A stretch of 64,000 bases of DNA from Olsenella_K absiana. GTDB taxonomy: Bacteria > Actinomycetota > Coriobacteriia > Coriobacteriales > Atopobiaceae. The translations under genes and the position numbers were made by a program. The notes below the pieces were generated by a model. That model made no database searches, was not told the origin of the DNA, and worked only from the letters and a program-made list of their open reading frames with translations. Location of the stretch: contig NZ_JAZGJQ010000002.1 of assembly GCF_036408855.1 (NCBI RefSeq), forward strand, positions 124,001 to 188,000. Direction: 5' to 3'. This document shows positions 8,770-16,526 of the stretch, piece after piece; within the stretch, counting starts at the first letter, position 1; the number at the start of each line of letters is the position of its first letter.

Positions 8770-8804
8770 GCACCGGCCGCGGGCGTCGGGGCCGCGGCCG
8801 GTGC
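8770..8804 (-). terminator. Hairpin terminator after the AICAR transformylase gene
   Basis: A 13-pair perfect stem (GCACCGGCCGCGG with its complement) with a nine-base loop, directly after the transformylase stop and before xpt. The T-rich tail is weak. Confidence 0.6.
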
Positions 8805-8812
8805 CGGCCCCC

Positions 8813-9991
8813 CTAGTGGTGGAAGAGCCTCATGTGCGTGAAGCACATGGCCATGCCGTACTTGTCGGCCGTCTCGATCACGTTGTCGTCGCGGATGGAG
8901 CCGCCGGGCTCGGCGATGTAGGAGACGCCGGACTTGTGGGCGCGCTCCACGTTGTCGCCGAAGGGGAAGAAGGCGTCGGAGCCCAGGGTCACGCCGGTCT
9001 GGGTGGCGACCCAGGCGGCCTTCTCCTCGCGGGTGAGGACCTCGGGCCTCTCGGCGAACCACTTCTGCCACTCGCCCTCGGCCAGCACGTCGTCGTGCTC
9101 GTCGGAGATGTAGACGTCGATCGCGTTGTCGCGGTTGGCGCGACGGATGCCGTCGACGAACTTGAGCCCGAGCACCTTGGGGTGCTGGCGCAGGTACCAG
9201 GTGTCGGCCTTGTTGCCTGCGAGGCGCGTGCAGTGGACGCGGCTCTGCTGGCCGGCGCCCACGCCGATGGCCTGGCCGTCCTTCACGTAGCAGACGGAGT
9301 TGGACTGCGTGTACTTGAGCGTGATCAGGCTCACGATCATGTCGACCTTGGCGTCGTCGGGGATGTCCTTGTTCTTGGTCACGACGTCGGACAGCAGGTC
9401 GCGGTCGATCCTGAAGAAGTTGTGCCCCTGCTCGAAGGTGACGCCGAAGACGTCCTTGGTCTCCTGGGGGCCGCAGACGTAGTCGGGGTCGATCTGGACG
9501 ACGTTGTAGGCGCCCTTCTTCTTCTGGGCGAGAATCTCGAGCGCCTCGGGCGTGTAGCCGGGGGCGATGATGCCGTCGGAGACCTCGTGCTTGATGTAGC
9601 GGGCGGTGCGCGCGTCGCAGGGCTCGGAGAGGGCCGCCCAGTCGCCGTAGGAGCTCATGCGGTCGGCGCCGCGGGCGCGGATGTAGGCGCAGGCGATCGG
9701 CGAGAGCTCGCCCTCGTCGTCCACGAAGTAGATCTTCTTGTCCGTCTCGGAGAGCGGCCTGCCCACGGCGGCGCCGGCGGGCGAGACATGCTTGAACGAG
9801 GCCGCCGCCGGCATGCCGGTCGCCTCCTTGAGCTCGCGCACGAGCTGCCAGGAGTTGAGGGCGTCGAGGAAGTTGATGTAGCCGGGACGGCCCTGCAGCA
9901 CCTTGACAGGGAGGTCGGAGCCGTCCCTCATGAAGATGCGCGCGGGCTTCTGGTTGGGGTTCATGCCGTACTTGAGCTGGAGCTCGTTCAT
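8813..9991 (-). CDS. Stand-alone AICAR formyltransferase (PurH N-terminal domain absent)
   Basis: A 392-residue phosphoribosylaminoimidazolecarboxamide formyltransferase transferring a formyl group to AICAR, the ninth step of IMP synthesis. The catalytic KHVSPAG motif (67-73) corresponds to KHxNPxG of PurH. The protein begins directly with the transformylase domain (LKYGMNPNQKPARIF), so the IMP cyclohydrolase half of bifunctional PurH is missing; that activity is supplied by the PurO-type gene just upstream. The start at 9991 follows GAAAGGA. It is probably co-transcribed with that gene under the ZTP riboswitch. Confidence 0.92.
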   Translation of the reverse strand: MNELQLKYGMNPNQKPARIFMRDGSDLPVKVLQGRPGYINFLDALNSWQLVRELKEATGMPAAASFKHVSPAGAAVGRPLSETDKKIYFVDDEGELSPIACAYIRARGADRMSSYGDWAALSEPCDARTARYIKHEVSDGIIAPGYTPEALEILAQKKKGAYNVVQIDPDYVCGPQETKDVFGVTFEQGHNFFRIDRDLLSDVVTKNKDIPDDAKVDMIVSLITLKYTQSNSVCYVKDGQAIGVGAGQQSRVHCTRLAGNKADTWYLRQHPKVLGLKFVDGIRRANRDNAIDVYISDEHDDVLAEGEWQKWFAERPEVLTREEKAAWVATQTGVTLGSDAFFPFGDNVERAHKSGVSYIAEPGGSIRDDNVIETADKYGMAMCFTHMRLFHH

Positions 9992-10038
9992 GTGGGGTCC
10001 TTTCTCGGGCGGTCCTTGGCCGGCTGGCCGCGCCCTCC

Positions 10039-10683
10039 CTAGTCGCCGAGGTTCTTGTTGTAGATCCTCACGCTGCCGCCGACGTTGGCGTACAGCGAGA
10101 CCTTGTTGTCGGCGTTCAGCGCCGCCCAGACCTCGTCGGGGGTCGGCAGGCTCACGCACACGGGCTCGCCGGCAAAGCTCGGCAGGGGGTCGCCGTCGCC
10201 CTGGTAGGTGCTGATGAAGTAGCCCACGCCCTCGTCGGCCCCCTCGTAGGAGAAGAACTGGCGCAGGCAGCGGTCGGACGCCGAGTCGGGGTCGTGCTTC
10301 AGGATCGACAGCTCGAAGGAGCCGTCGGGGTAGACGACGGAGCTGATGCGCGGGGTGTAGTTGGGCGCGTCGGGCTCGTACTCGCGGGCCATGCAGCCCT
10401 CGCGGAAGCTGCCGCGCTCCACGATCGTGTCAGTCTGGTCCCCGTTGGTGACGACGAGCGCGTCGCCCATGGTGCGGACGGGGTGGTAGATGATGAGGCT
10501 CGGGTCCTCCATCTTGCTCGGGTCGTGCGCCTCGGTGCGGATGCCGTCGTCCGTCTCGACAAAGACGCGGTTGCGGCTGTTGGCGCTGCGCCCCATGATC
10601 CAGTAGTAGACGCAACCCTTGCCCACGACGATCCCGCGCCCGGGGTAGGGGTTGCTCTCGAGCAGCTCTCTCAGGTCCTGCAT
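10039..10683 (-). CDS. PurO-type IMP cyclohydrolase
   Basis: A 214-residue IMP cyclohydrolase of the archaeal-type PurO family, closing FAICAR to IMP. Family features are the N-terminal NPYPGRGIVVG and the WIMGRSANSRNRVF segment. The ATG at 10683 has GAGGAG four bases upstream. It lies 47 bases ahead of the AICAR formyltransferase, so together they provide the two activities normally fused in PurH. The 5' leader carries a ZTP riboswitch with an intrinsic terminator. Confidence 0.88.
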   Translation of the reverse strand: MQDLRELLESNPYPGRGIVVGKGCVYYWIMGRSANSRNRVFVETDDGIRTEAHDPSKMEDPSLIIYHPVRTMGDALVVTNGDQTDTIVERGSFREGCMAREYEPDAPNYTPRISSVVYPDGSFELSILKHDPDSASDRCLRQFFSYEGADEGVGYFISTYQGDGDPLPSFAGEPVCVSLPTPDEVWAALNADNKVSLYANVGGSVRIYNKNLGD

Positions 10684-11045
10684 GTCACTCCTCGCTTCCA
10701 CGTCTTCCGCCAGGCCTCGCCCGGGCGCCGAAAAACGAGAAAGGGCAAGTCATCCTCTCGCGAGAACGGCTTGCCCAGACGGTCGGCGCTCGGTTGCATG
10801 CGCTGCTTCCCCCTGGTCGGCCAGGATTACCCGTCAGTAACAGCGCGCTAGCTCCCTTGCACTTTAGCACGCGAGGGACCCTCCCGCGCGCGAGGCCGCG
10901 ACCCCAGGTCTCCGGCATCGCTCGGCAAGCGGTGCCGGGGGCCGGCAAGCGGCGCCCCGCGCCGGGCCCATGGTATAGAATGGCCCAGTTGAAGCAGCAT
11001 CTCCCTCCCGGACGCGGGCCGGGGGGCGGCCACAGGAGGCCTTAC
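10684..11045. other. Divergent intergenic region, riboswitch plus promoter
   Basis: The left part is the riboswitch leader of purO. The right part carries TATAGA at 10974-10979 with a TG just upstream (extended -10 look), a possible promoter for the NUDIX gene. The rest is GC-rich with no other signal I can support. Confidence 0.5.
10731..10846 (-). promoter_or_regulatory. ZTP (pfl) riboswitch with overlapping intrinsic terminator
   Basis: Read on the minus strand. A P1 stem GCGCTG/CAGCGC (10846-10841 with 10805-10800) encloses the conserved-type GTTACTGACG, and further on lies CCGTCTGGGCA (10782-10772), matching the hallmark CCGCCUGGGCA of ZTP/pfl aptamers. The GGGCA overlaps the terminator stem CTTGCCC/GGGCAAG (10776-10770 with 10749-10743), which is followed by TTTCTCGTTTTT. 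This is the layout expected for ligand-controlled attenuation: ZTP/ZMP binding should block the terminator and switch on purO and the AICAR formyltransferase gene. Confidence 0.85.
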
Positions 11046-11570
11046 GTGTCCGGATCCGAGCTCATCGACATCTACGACCGCGGCGGCAGGCGCACCGGCA
11101 AGGTCATGCAGCGCGCGAACGCCTTCCTCGAGGAGGGCCAGTACATGCTCTACGTCCTGGCCGTCATCCAGAACCTCGAGGGTAAGTTCCTCATCACCCG
11201 CCGCGCCCTGGACAAGCACTGGGCGGCGGGGAACTGGGAGGTCACGGGCGGCGGCGTGCGCGCCGGCGAGGCCTCCGGCGAGGCGATCGTCCGCGAGGTG
11301 GGCGAGGAGTGCGGGCTGGACGTCTCGGCGCAGCCGCTCGTCCCCATCTTCCGCTACGAGAACGTGGACCTGCCGCGCGGCGACAACTACCTCGTGGACA
11401 TCTACCACTTCCACCTCGACTTCTCCCCCGCCGACGTCACGCTGCAGCGCGCGGAGGCCATCGACTTCAGGCTCGTGGGCTGGGACGACATCGAGCAGCT
11501 CAACCAGCGCGGCAGCTTCCTGCACTTCGAGCGCGTGCGCCAGGCCCTCGCGGCCGAGGGCGTCCTGTAG
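11046..11570 (+). CDS. NUDIX hydrolase, isopentenyl-isomerase-like subgroup
   Basis: A 174-residue NUDIX pyrophosphohydrolase. The NUDIX box (residues ~69-91) has the full pattern: GGGVRAGE, seven residues, then REVGEECGL. The N-terminus (ELIDIYDRGGRRTG) is typical of NUDIX proteins annotated as putative (deoxy)nucleoside-diphosphate or IPP-isomerase-like hydrolases; the substrate is not predictable. I chose the GTG at 11046 because AGGAGG lies seven bases upstream; an in-frame ATG at 10980 has no site. A very strong terminator follows. Confidence 0.9.
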   Translation: MSGSELIDIYDRGGRRTGKVMQRANAFLEEGQYMLYVLAVIQNLEGKFLITRRALDKHWAAGNWEVTGGGVRAGEASGEAIVREVGEECGLDVSAQPLVPIFRYENVDLPRGDNYLVDIYHFHLDFSPADVTLQRAEAIDFRLVGWDDIEQLNQRGSFLHFERVRQALAAEGVL

Positions 11571-11611
11571 GGCTGTAGGGCGCGGGCGAGAAGGACCCGC
11601 AAGCGAAGGTG

Positions 11612-11649
11612 AAGGAGGGGCCCGGGCAGCGTCGCCCGGGCCCCTCCTT
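11612..11649. terminator. Strong bidirectional terminator hairpin
   Basis: A 16-pair perfect stem with a six-base loop (AGCGTC) lies between the NUDIX gene and the convergent phosphotransferase gene. One arm ends in CCTTT on the plus strand, and it likely serves both genes. Confidence 0.8.
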
Positions 11650-11696
11650 TGCAGACGTCCTTCTCGCACGCCCCTCTCCCCGCGCGGGGCCGGCGC

Positions 11697-12479
11697 CTAC
11701 TCGTCGCCGAAGACCGCGTCGATCCAGCCGCGGAGGAACTCCTCCTTCTCCGCGCGGCCTCGGGCGAGCTCCGCCGCGGCGACCACGGGCACCCACTGCA
11801 TGATGACCTGCTGCGGGATGTCGGCGGCCTTGGAGTAGAGGGTGAGGTAGCGCTTGGCGCGCTCCTCGCTCTCGACGCTGAAGAGCAGGTAGGTCGTGGC
11901 GGCGTCGACCTCGGGCAGGCCGGCGGTGACGTGCGCCCAGTCGCAGACGTAGGGCGCCGAGCCGTCGTCGGGGACGATCACGTTGGTGGGGTTGAAGTCG
12001 CCGTGGCAGACCTTGAACCCGCTCTTCATGCCGCGGATGCGGATCTCGAGGTCGTAGCGGACGCTCGGGTCGACGGACTTGACGCTCTTGACCATGCGGA
12101 GGAGCTTGTCCTTCTGGCGGTTGAGCAGCGGCGCGTCGGTCTTCTGGTACTCGACTTGCAGCTCGACGAACTGCTGGAGGTACTTGTCGGCGCGCTCGGG
12201 GACGTCCTCGGCCGCGAGGGTGGCGAGGTCCTTGCCCGGGACGTACTCCGTGGAGAGGGCCCAACTGCCCTGCCACTCGCCCTCGGAGACCTGGGAGACC
12301 TCGACCAGCTGGGGCACGCGCAGGCCGGTCTCGGAGACGCGGGCCAGGTTCAGGGCCTCGTTCACCACGTCGGAGGCGGGCTTGCGGTCGTTGAAGACCT
12401 TGACTATGCGGTTGCCGTCCTGGTAGACGGCCTTGTTGTTGCGGCGGACGATCTCGACCTTACTGTCTGACAGCTTCAT
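11697..12479 (-). CDS. APH-family small-molecule phosphotransferase
   Basis: A 260-residue protein kinase-like fold enzyme of the aminoglycoside phosphotransferase/choline kinase superfamily. The catalytic loop HGDFNPTN (159-166) and the metal-binding CDWAHV (D180) are intact, and the N-lobe has the VYQDGNRIVKVF segment with the ATP-contacting Lys. Such proteins phosphorylate sugars, aminoglycosides or metabolites; nothing here points to drug resistance. The ATG at 12479 has AAAGGAG upstream. It lies 89 bases downstream of adhE, with a GC hairpin between. Confidence 0.85.
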   Translation of the reverse strand: MKLSDSKVEIVRRNNKAVYQDGNRIVKVFNDRKPASDVVNEALNLARVSETGLRVPQLVEVSQVSEGEWQGSWALSTEYVPGKDLATLAAEDVPERADKYLQQFVELQVEYQKTDAPLLNRQKDKLLRMVKSVKSVDPSVRYDLEIRIRGMKSGFKVCHGDFNPTNVIVPDDGSAPYVCDWAHVTAGLPEVDAATTYLLFSVESEERAKRYLTLYSKAADIPQQVIMQWVPVVAAAELARGRAEKEEFLRGWIDAVFGDE

Positions 12480-12568
12480 ATCGAACCACTCCTTTGTCGC
12501 AACCTTGCACGACGTCAGGGGGCGCCCCGCCCCGCTCCGGGGCACCCCGATTCCTGCCACCTGCGAGC

Positions 12569-15232
12569 TTACTCCTCGCCCACCTCGTAGAACCGGGCGG
12601 GACGGCCGTAGTACGCGTCGAGGTAGAGCTCCTTGATCTCGGAGATGAGCGGGTAGCGCGGGTTGGCGCCCGTGCACTGGTCGTTGAAGGCGTTCTCGCT
12701 CATCTCGTCGAGGGTGTCGAGGAAGTACTGCTCGTCCACGCCGTACTCGGCGATGGTGTGCTTGACGCCCACGTAGTCGAAGAGGTCGGCGATCATCTGC
12801 ACGAAGTTCTCGAAGACCTCGCGGTCGTCCGCGCCGGTGGCGCCGCAGTAGCGGCCGGCCTCGGCGTAGCGGTGCAGGGTCTGCGGGTACTCGTACTGCG
12901 GGAAGGTGCCCATGCGCGTCGGCCTCTCGGCGGCGTTGTAGCGCATGACGCGGGTGAGGATGACCGCGTTGGCCCAGCCGTGCGGAATGTGGTGGTAGGC
13001 GCCCAGCTTGTGCGCCATGGAGTGGTTGACGCCGAGGAAGGCGTTGGCGAAGGCGAGGCCGCCCAGGCAGGAGGCGTTGGCCATGTGGTCGCGGGCCTCC
13101 ACGTCGGTGGGGTCGTCGTAGGCGCGGCGCAGGTACTGGAAGACGAGCTTCATGCCGCGCAGCGCGAAGGAATCCGTATAGTCGGAGTGCATCATCGAGA
13201 CGTAGGCCTCGAGGCAGTGCGTGAGGACGTCGACGCCGGAGGCGGAGGTGAGGCCCTTGGGCTGGGTCATCATGTTGTCGGTGTCGACGATGGCCATGTT
13301 GGGCATGAGCTCGTAGTCGGTGATCGGCCACTTGATGCCCGTCTCGGCGTCCGTGATGATCGCGAACGGCGTGACCTCGGAGCCCGTGCCCGAGGAGGTC
13401 GGGATGGCCACGAAGTAGGCCTTCTTGCCCATCTTGGGGAAGTCGTAGACGCGCTTGCGGATGTCCATGAAGTCCATCGACATGTCGGAGAAGTCCTCGT
13501 CGGGGTTCTCGTACATGGACCACATGATCTTGCCGGCGTCCATCGCCGAGCCGCCGCCGATGGCGATGATGGTGTCGGGCTCGAAGGCGCGCAGCAGTTC
13601 CTCGCCCTTCTGGGCGTCCTGCAGCTTGGGGTCGGGCGAGATGGACCAGAAGCTCGCGTGGGCGATCCCCATCTGGTCGAGCTTGTCCTCGATCTTCTTG
13701 GTGAAGCCGCTCTTGTAGAGGAAGGAGTCGGTGACGATGAAGGCGCGCTTCTTGTGCATGACGGTGCCGAGCTCGTCGAGGGCCGTGGCCATGCAGCCCT
13801 TCTTGAAGTAGATCTTCTCGGGGGTGCGGACCCACAGCATGTTCTCACGCCTCTCTGCCACGTACTTGAAGTTGAGCAGGTTCATCGGGCCGACGTTGCC
13901 GCAGACGGAGTTGCCGCCCCAGGAGCCGCAGCCCAGCGTGAGCGAGGGCGGGACCTTGAAGTTGTACAGGTCGCCGATGCCGCCCTGCGAGGTCGGCGTG
14001 TTGATCAGGATGCGGCAGGTCTTCATGGCCTCGGCGTGGCGCGCGATCTTGTCCTTCTCGCGCGTGTCGACGTAGAGCGCGGAGGTGTGGCCGTAGCCGC
14101 CGTCGGCGACGAGGCGCTCGGCCTTGGCGAGGGCGTCGTCGAAGTCCTTCGCGCGGTAGAGCGCGAGCGTCGGGGAGAGCTTCTCGTGCGCGAACTCCTC
14201 GGCGGGCGACACGTCGGTGACCTCGCCGATGAGCACCTTGGTGCCCTTGGGCACGGAGATGCCGGCGAGCTCGGCGATCACGTCGGCGGGCTGGCCGACG
14301 ACCTTGCGGTTGACGGCGCCGTTCACGATGAGGGTCTTGCGCAGGCGCTCGAGCTCCTCGCCCTCGCCGAGCACGTAGCAGCCGCGGCGCTCGAACTCGG
14401 CCTTGAGCTCGTCGTAGACGTCGTTGAGCGCGATGACCGAGTTCTCCGAGGCGCAGATCATGCCGTTGTCGAAGACCTTGGAGTGGATGATCGAGTTGGC
14501 CGCGAGGCGGATGTCGGCCGTGGAGTCGACCACGACGGGCGTGTTGCCCGGGCCGACGCCGAGGGCGGGCTTGCCGGAGCTGTAGGCCGCCTTGACCATG
14601 CCCGGGCCGCCCGTGGCCAGGATGATGTCGGCGTCGTGCATGAGCTCGTTGGTGAGCTCGAGCGTGGGCTCGCCGATCCAGTTGATGATGCCCTTGGGCA
14701 GCCCGGCCCTCTCGGCCGCGTCGCGCACGATGCGGGCGGCCTCGGTGGTGCACCTGCCGGCGCGCGGGTGCGGGCTGATGATGATCGCATTGCGGGTCTT
14801 GAGGCAGATCAGGCACTTGAAGATGGCCGTCGCCGTGGGGTTGGTCGTGGGGATGACCGCAGCCACGATGCCGATCGGCTCGGCCACGCGCTTGAAGCCG
14901 GCCGCCTCGTCGTCCTCGACGACGCCGACCGTCTTGAGGTGCTTGTACTTGTTGTAGACGTACTCGGAGGCGTAGTGGTTCTTGATCACCTTGTCCTCCA
15001 CCACGCCCATGCCCGTCTCCTCGACGGCCATCTGGGCGAGGGGGATGCGCGCCTTGTTGGCCGCGAGCGCCGCCTCGTAGAAGATCTTGTCGACCTGTTC
15101 CTGGCTAAACGTGGCGAACTCGGCCTGCGCGACGCGCATCTGCTCGATGCGCTCGACGAGGCCGTCTACGTCCACGATCGCAGAGTCGATGTCTGCCACC
15201 TCGCTGACGAGCCCTGGCTCCTTCTCTGCCAT
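12569..15232 (-). CDS. adhE: Bifunctional acetaldehyde-CoA/alcohol dehydrogenase
   Basis: An 887-residue AdhE reducing acetyl-CoA to ethanol with two NADH, recycling NAD+ in fermentation. The N-terminal half is the CoA-acylating aldehyde dehydrogenase, with the catalytic Cys in NGMICASENS. The C-terminal half is an iron-dependent alcohol dehydrogenase with the GGGSAMDAGK cofactor motif and conserved His iron ligands (HCLEA, HSMAHKLGAYHHIPHG). The length matches the family, and AdhE assembles into spirosomes in other bacteria. The ATG at 15232 has GAGGAGGA directly upstream. It indicates a fermentative, probably anaerobic host. Confidence 0.97.
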   Translation of the reverse strand: MAEKEPGLVSEVADIDSAIVDVDGLVERIEQMRVAQAEFATFSQEQVDKIFYEAALAANKARIPLAQMAVEETGMGVVEDKVIKNHYASEYVYNKYKHLKTVGVVEDDEAAGFKRVAEPIGIVAAVIPTTNPTATAIFKCLICLKTRNAIIISPHPRAGRCTTEAARIVRDAAERAGLPKGIINWIGEPTLELTNELMHDADIILATGGPGMVKAAYSSGKPALGVGPGNTPVVVDSTADIRLAANSIIHSKVFDNGMICASENSVIALNDVYDELKAEFERRGCYVLGEGEELERLRKTLIVNGAVNRKVVGQPADVIAELAGISVPKGTKVLIGEVTDVSPAEEFAHEKLSPTLALYRAKDFDDALAKAERLVADGGYGHTSALYVDTREKDKIARHAEAMKTCRILINTPTSQGGIGDLYNFKVPPSLTLGCGSWGGNSVCGNVGPMNLLNFKYVAERRENMLWVRTPEKIYFKKGCMATALDELGTVMHKKRAFIVTDSFLYKSGFTKKIEDKLDQMGIAHASFWSISPDPKLQDAQKGEELLRAFEPDTIIAIGGGSAMDAGKIMWSMYENPDEDFSDMSMDFMDIRKRVYDFPKMGKKAYFVAIPTSSGTGSEVTPFAIITDAETGIKWPITDYELMPNMAIVDTDNMMTQPKGLTSASGVDVLTHCLEAYVSMMHSDYTDSFALRGMKLVFQYLRRAYDDPTDVEARDHMANASCLGGLAFANAFLGVNHSMAHKLGAYHHIPHGWANAVILTRVMRYNAAERPTRMGTFPQYEYPQTLHRYAEAGRYCGATGADDREVFENFVQMIADLFDYVGVKHTIAEYGVDEQYFLDTLDEMSENAFNDQCTGANPRYPLISEIKELYLDAYYGRPARFYEVGEE

Positions 15233-15547
15233 TCTTCCTCCTCATGAACGGTCTCAGTGTGCGCTTGCGCGACGGGGCGCGCCCGCGCTCTTGGGGCACA
15301 TCGTATCAGAGGTTCCGCGGCCGCCCGGCAGGGCGGCGCACCGCGTCCCCCAACCTCCATTACCCTGGGGACAAGGACCAGAGAATCGTGGTCATCTTGT
15401 GGAGGGAAGCGGCAATCCGGCCCCTGGCGCGCCGCCTACCGTGCCAAGGGCGCCTTTGGCGGCCCCGGGACCGTGCGCCAGCGCCGTACGCCAGCGCCGC
15501 GCGACGCCTGGCGGAGAAGGACGCGCGGCCGGAGGCGCGCCGGGGGC
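15233..15547. other. Intergenic region upstream of adhE
   Basis: This stretch should hold the adhE promoter (a weak TACGAT near 15300 on the minus strand) and the end of coaX. No Rex operator of the usual TTGTGA dyad form was found. It contains one copy of GAGAAGGAC (15514-15522). Otherwise I see nothing. Confidence 0.4.
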
Positions 15548-16390
15548 CTACCCGCGGTTCCTCTCCCAGAGCAGCCTGAGGCCGCGCAGGGTCAGCTCGT
15601 CGTCGACCGCGGCCTCATGGGCGAGCAGCGGCGCCACGAGGCGCGCCCCCTCGCCGGAGACGACCACCGGCGCCTCGGCGCCGAGCTCGCGGGCAATGGC
15701 GTCGAGCAGGCCGTCTATGCGCGCGACCTCGCCGAAGACGAGCCCCGACTGCATGGCGGCCCGCGTGCTCCTGCCGATCACGCGCGCGGGCGGACGCAGC
15801 TCGACGGAGGGCAGGCGCGCGGCAGCCTCGGCGAGACTGGCCGCGCCGAGGGCGAGGCCGGGGGTGACGATGCCGCCCACGAAGGTGCCCGAGGCGTCCA
15901 CGACCTCGAAGTTCGTCGAGGTTCCGAGCCCTATCGCCACGACCGGGGCGCCGAGCAGCTCGCGAGCGGCCACCACGTCGGCGATGCGGTCGGGGCCCAC
16001 CTCGGCCGGGTCATCGAAGCGCATCCTGAGGCCGGAGCGGACGCCTGGCCCCACGACGAGCGGCCGGGTCGGCGAGAGCCGGCGCAGCGCGGCCGCCCAC
16101 GCGTCGGAGAGGGCGGGCACCACGCACGAGAGGACCACGCCGGAGAGCCCGGACCCGTCGTCCGCGACGCCCAGGGCGCGCAGGGCCTCGCCCGTGCGCA
16201 TGTTGGCCTCGTCTGCCGTAAGGCGGGCGGGCGTGGTGACCGAGAGGCTCCCCGTGAGGTCGGCGCCGGAGAAGATCCCGAACCGGGTCACCGTGTTGCC
16301 CACGTCGACGGCGAGCAGCGCGCCGTCCTCGGCACCGCCCGCCGCGCGCCCCTCGGGCCGCCCCGCCGCCGCACGTCCTTCTCGCCCCAT
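15548..16390 (-). CDS. coaX: Type III pantothenate kinase
   Basis: A 280-residue kinase carrying out the first step of CoA synthesis, pantothenate to 4'-phosphopantothenate. It shows the DVGNT phosphate motif (29-33), the catalytic GPDRIADVVAARE segment, and GGIVTPGL near the acyl pocket. The usual D-x-GTA-T motif reads GLGTSTNFEV here, a departure at the Asp. Before DVGNT there is a ~25-residue Arg/Gly/Ala extension; a later start is possible. It diverges from the OPT transporter gene. Confidence 0.88.
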   Translation of the reverse strand: MGREGRAAAGRPEGRAAGGAEDGALLAVDVGNTVTRFGIFSGADLTGSLSVTTPARLTADEANMRTGEALRALGVADDGSGLSGVVLSCVVPALSDAWAAALRRLSPTRPLVVGPGVRSGLRMRFDDPAEVGPDRIADVVAARELLGAPVVAIGLGTSTNFEVVDASGTFVGGIVTPGLALGAASLAEAAARLPSVELRPPARVIGRSTRAAMQSGLVFGEVARIDGLLDAIARELGAEAPVVVSGEGARLVAPLLAHEAAVDDELTLRGLRLLWERNRG

Positions 16391-16435
16391 GCGAACCCCG
16401 CCTTCCCGCCGGCTGGCGCATCCGCGCCCCGGCCC

Positions 16436-16464
16436 TTGCATCCTCCGCACTCTGGGTCTATATA
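16436..16464 (+). promoter_or_regulatory. Sigma-A-type promoter for the OPT transporter
   Basis: TTGCAT (16436-16441), a 17-base spacer and TATATA (16459-16464), about 60 bases ahead of the OPT start codon. It stands out in GC-rich surroundings. Confidence 0.65.
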
Positions 16465-16526
16465 GTGGACCATCCGGTCCGTAACCCGACTCCTCGCAAG
16501 GGGGAGCGGATATACGAGGGAGAGAC

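Noticed and set aside
15233..15547. A Rex operator upstream of adhE
   Set aside because: No TTGTGA-type inverted repeat is present.
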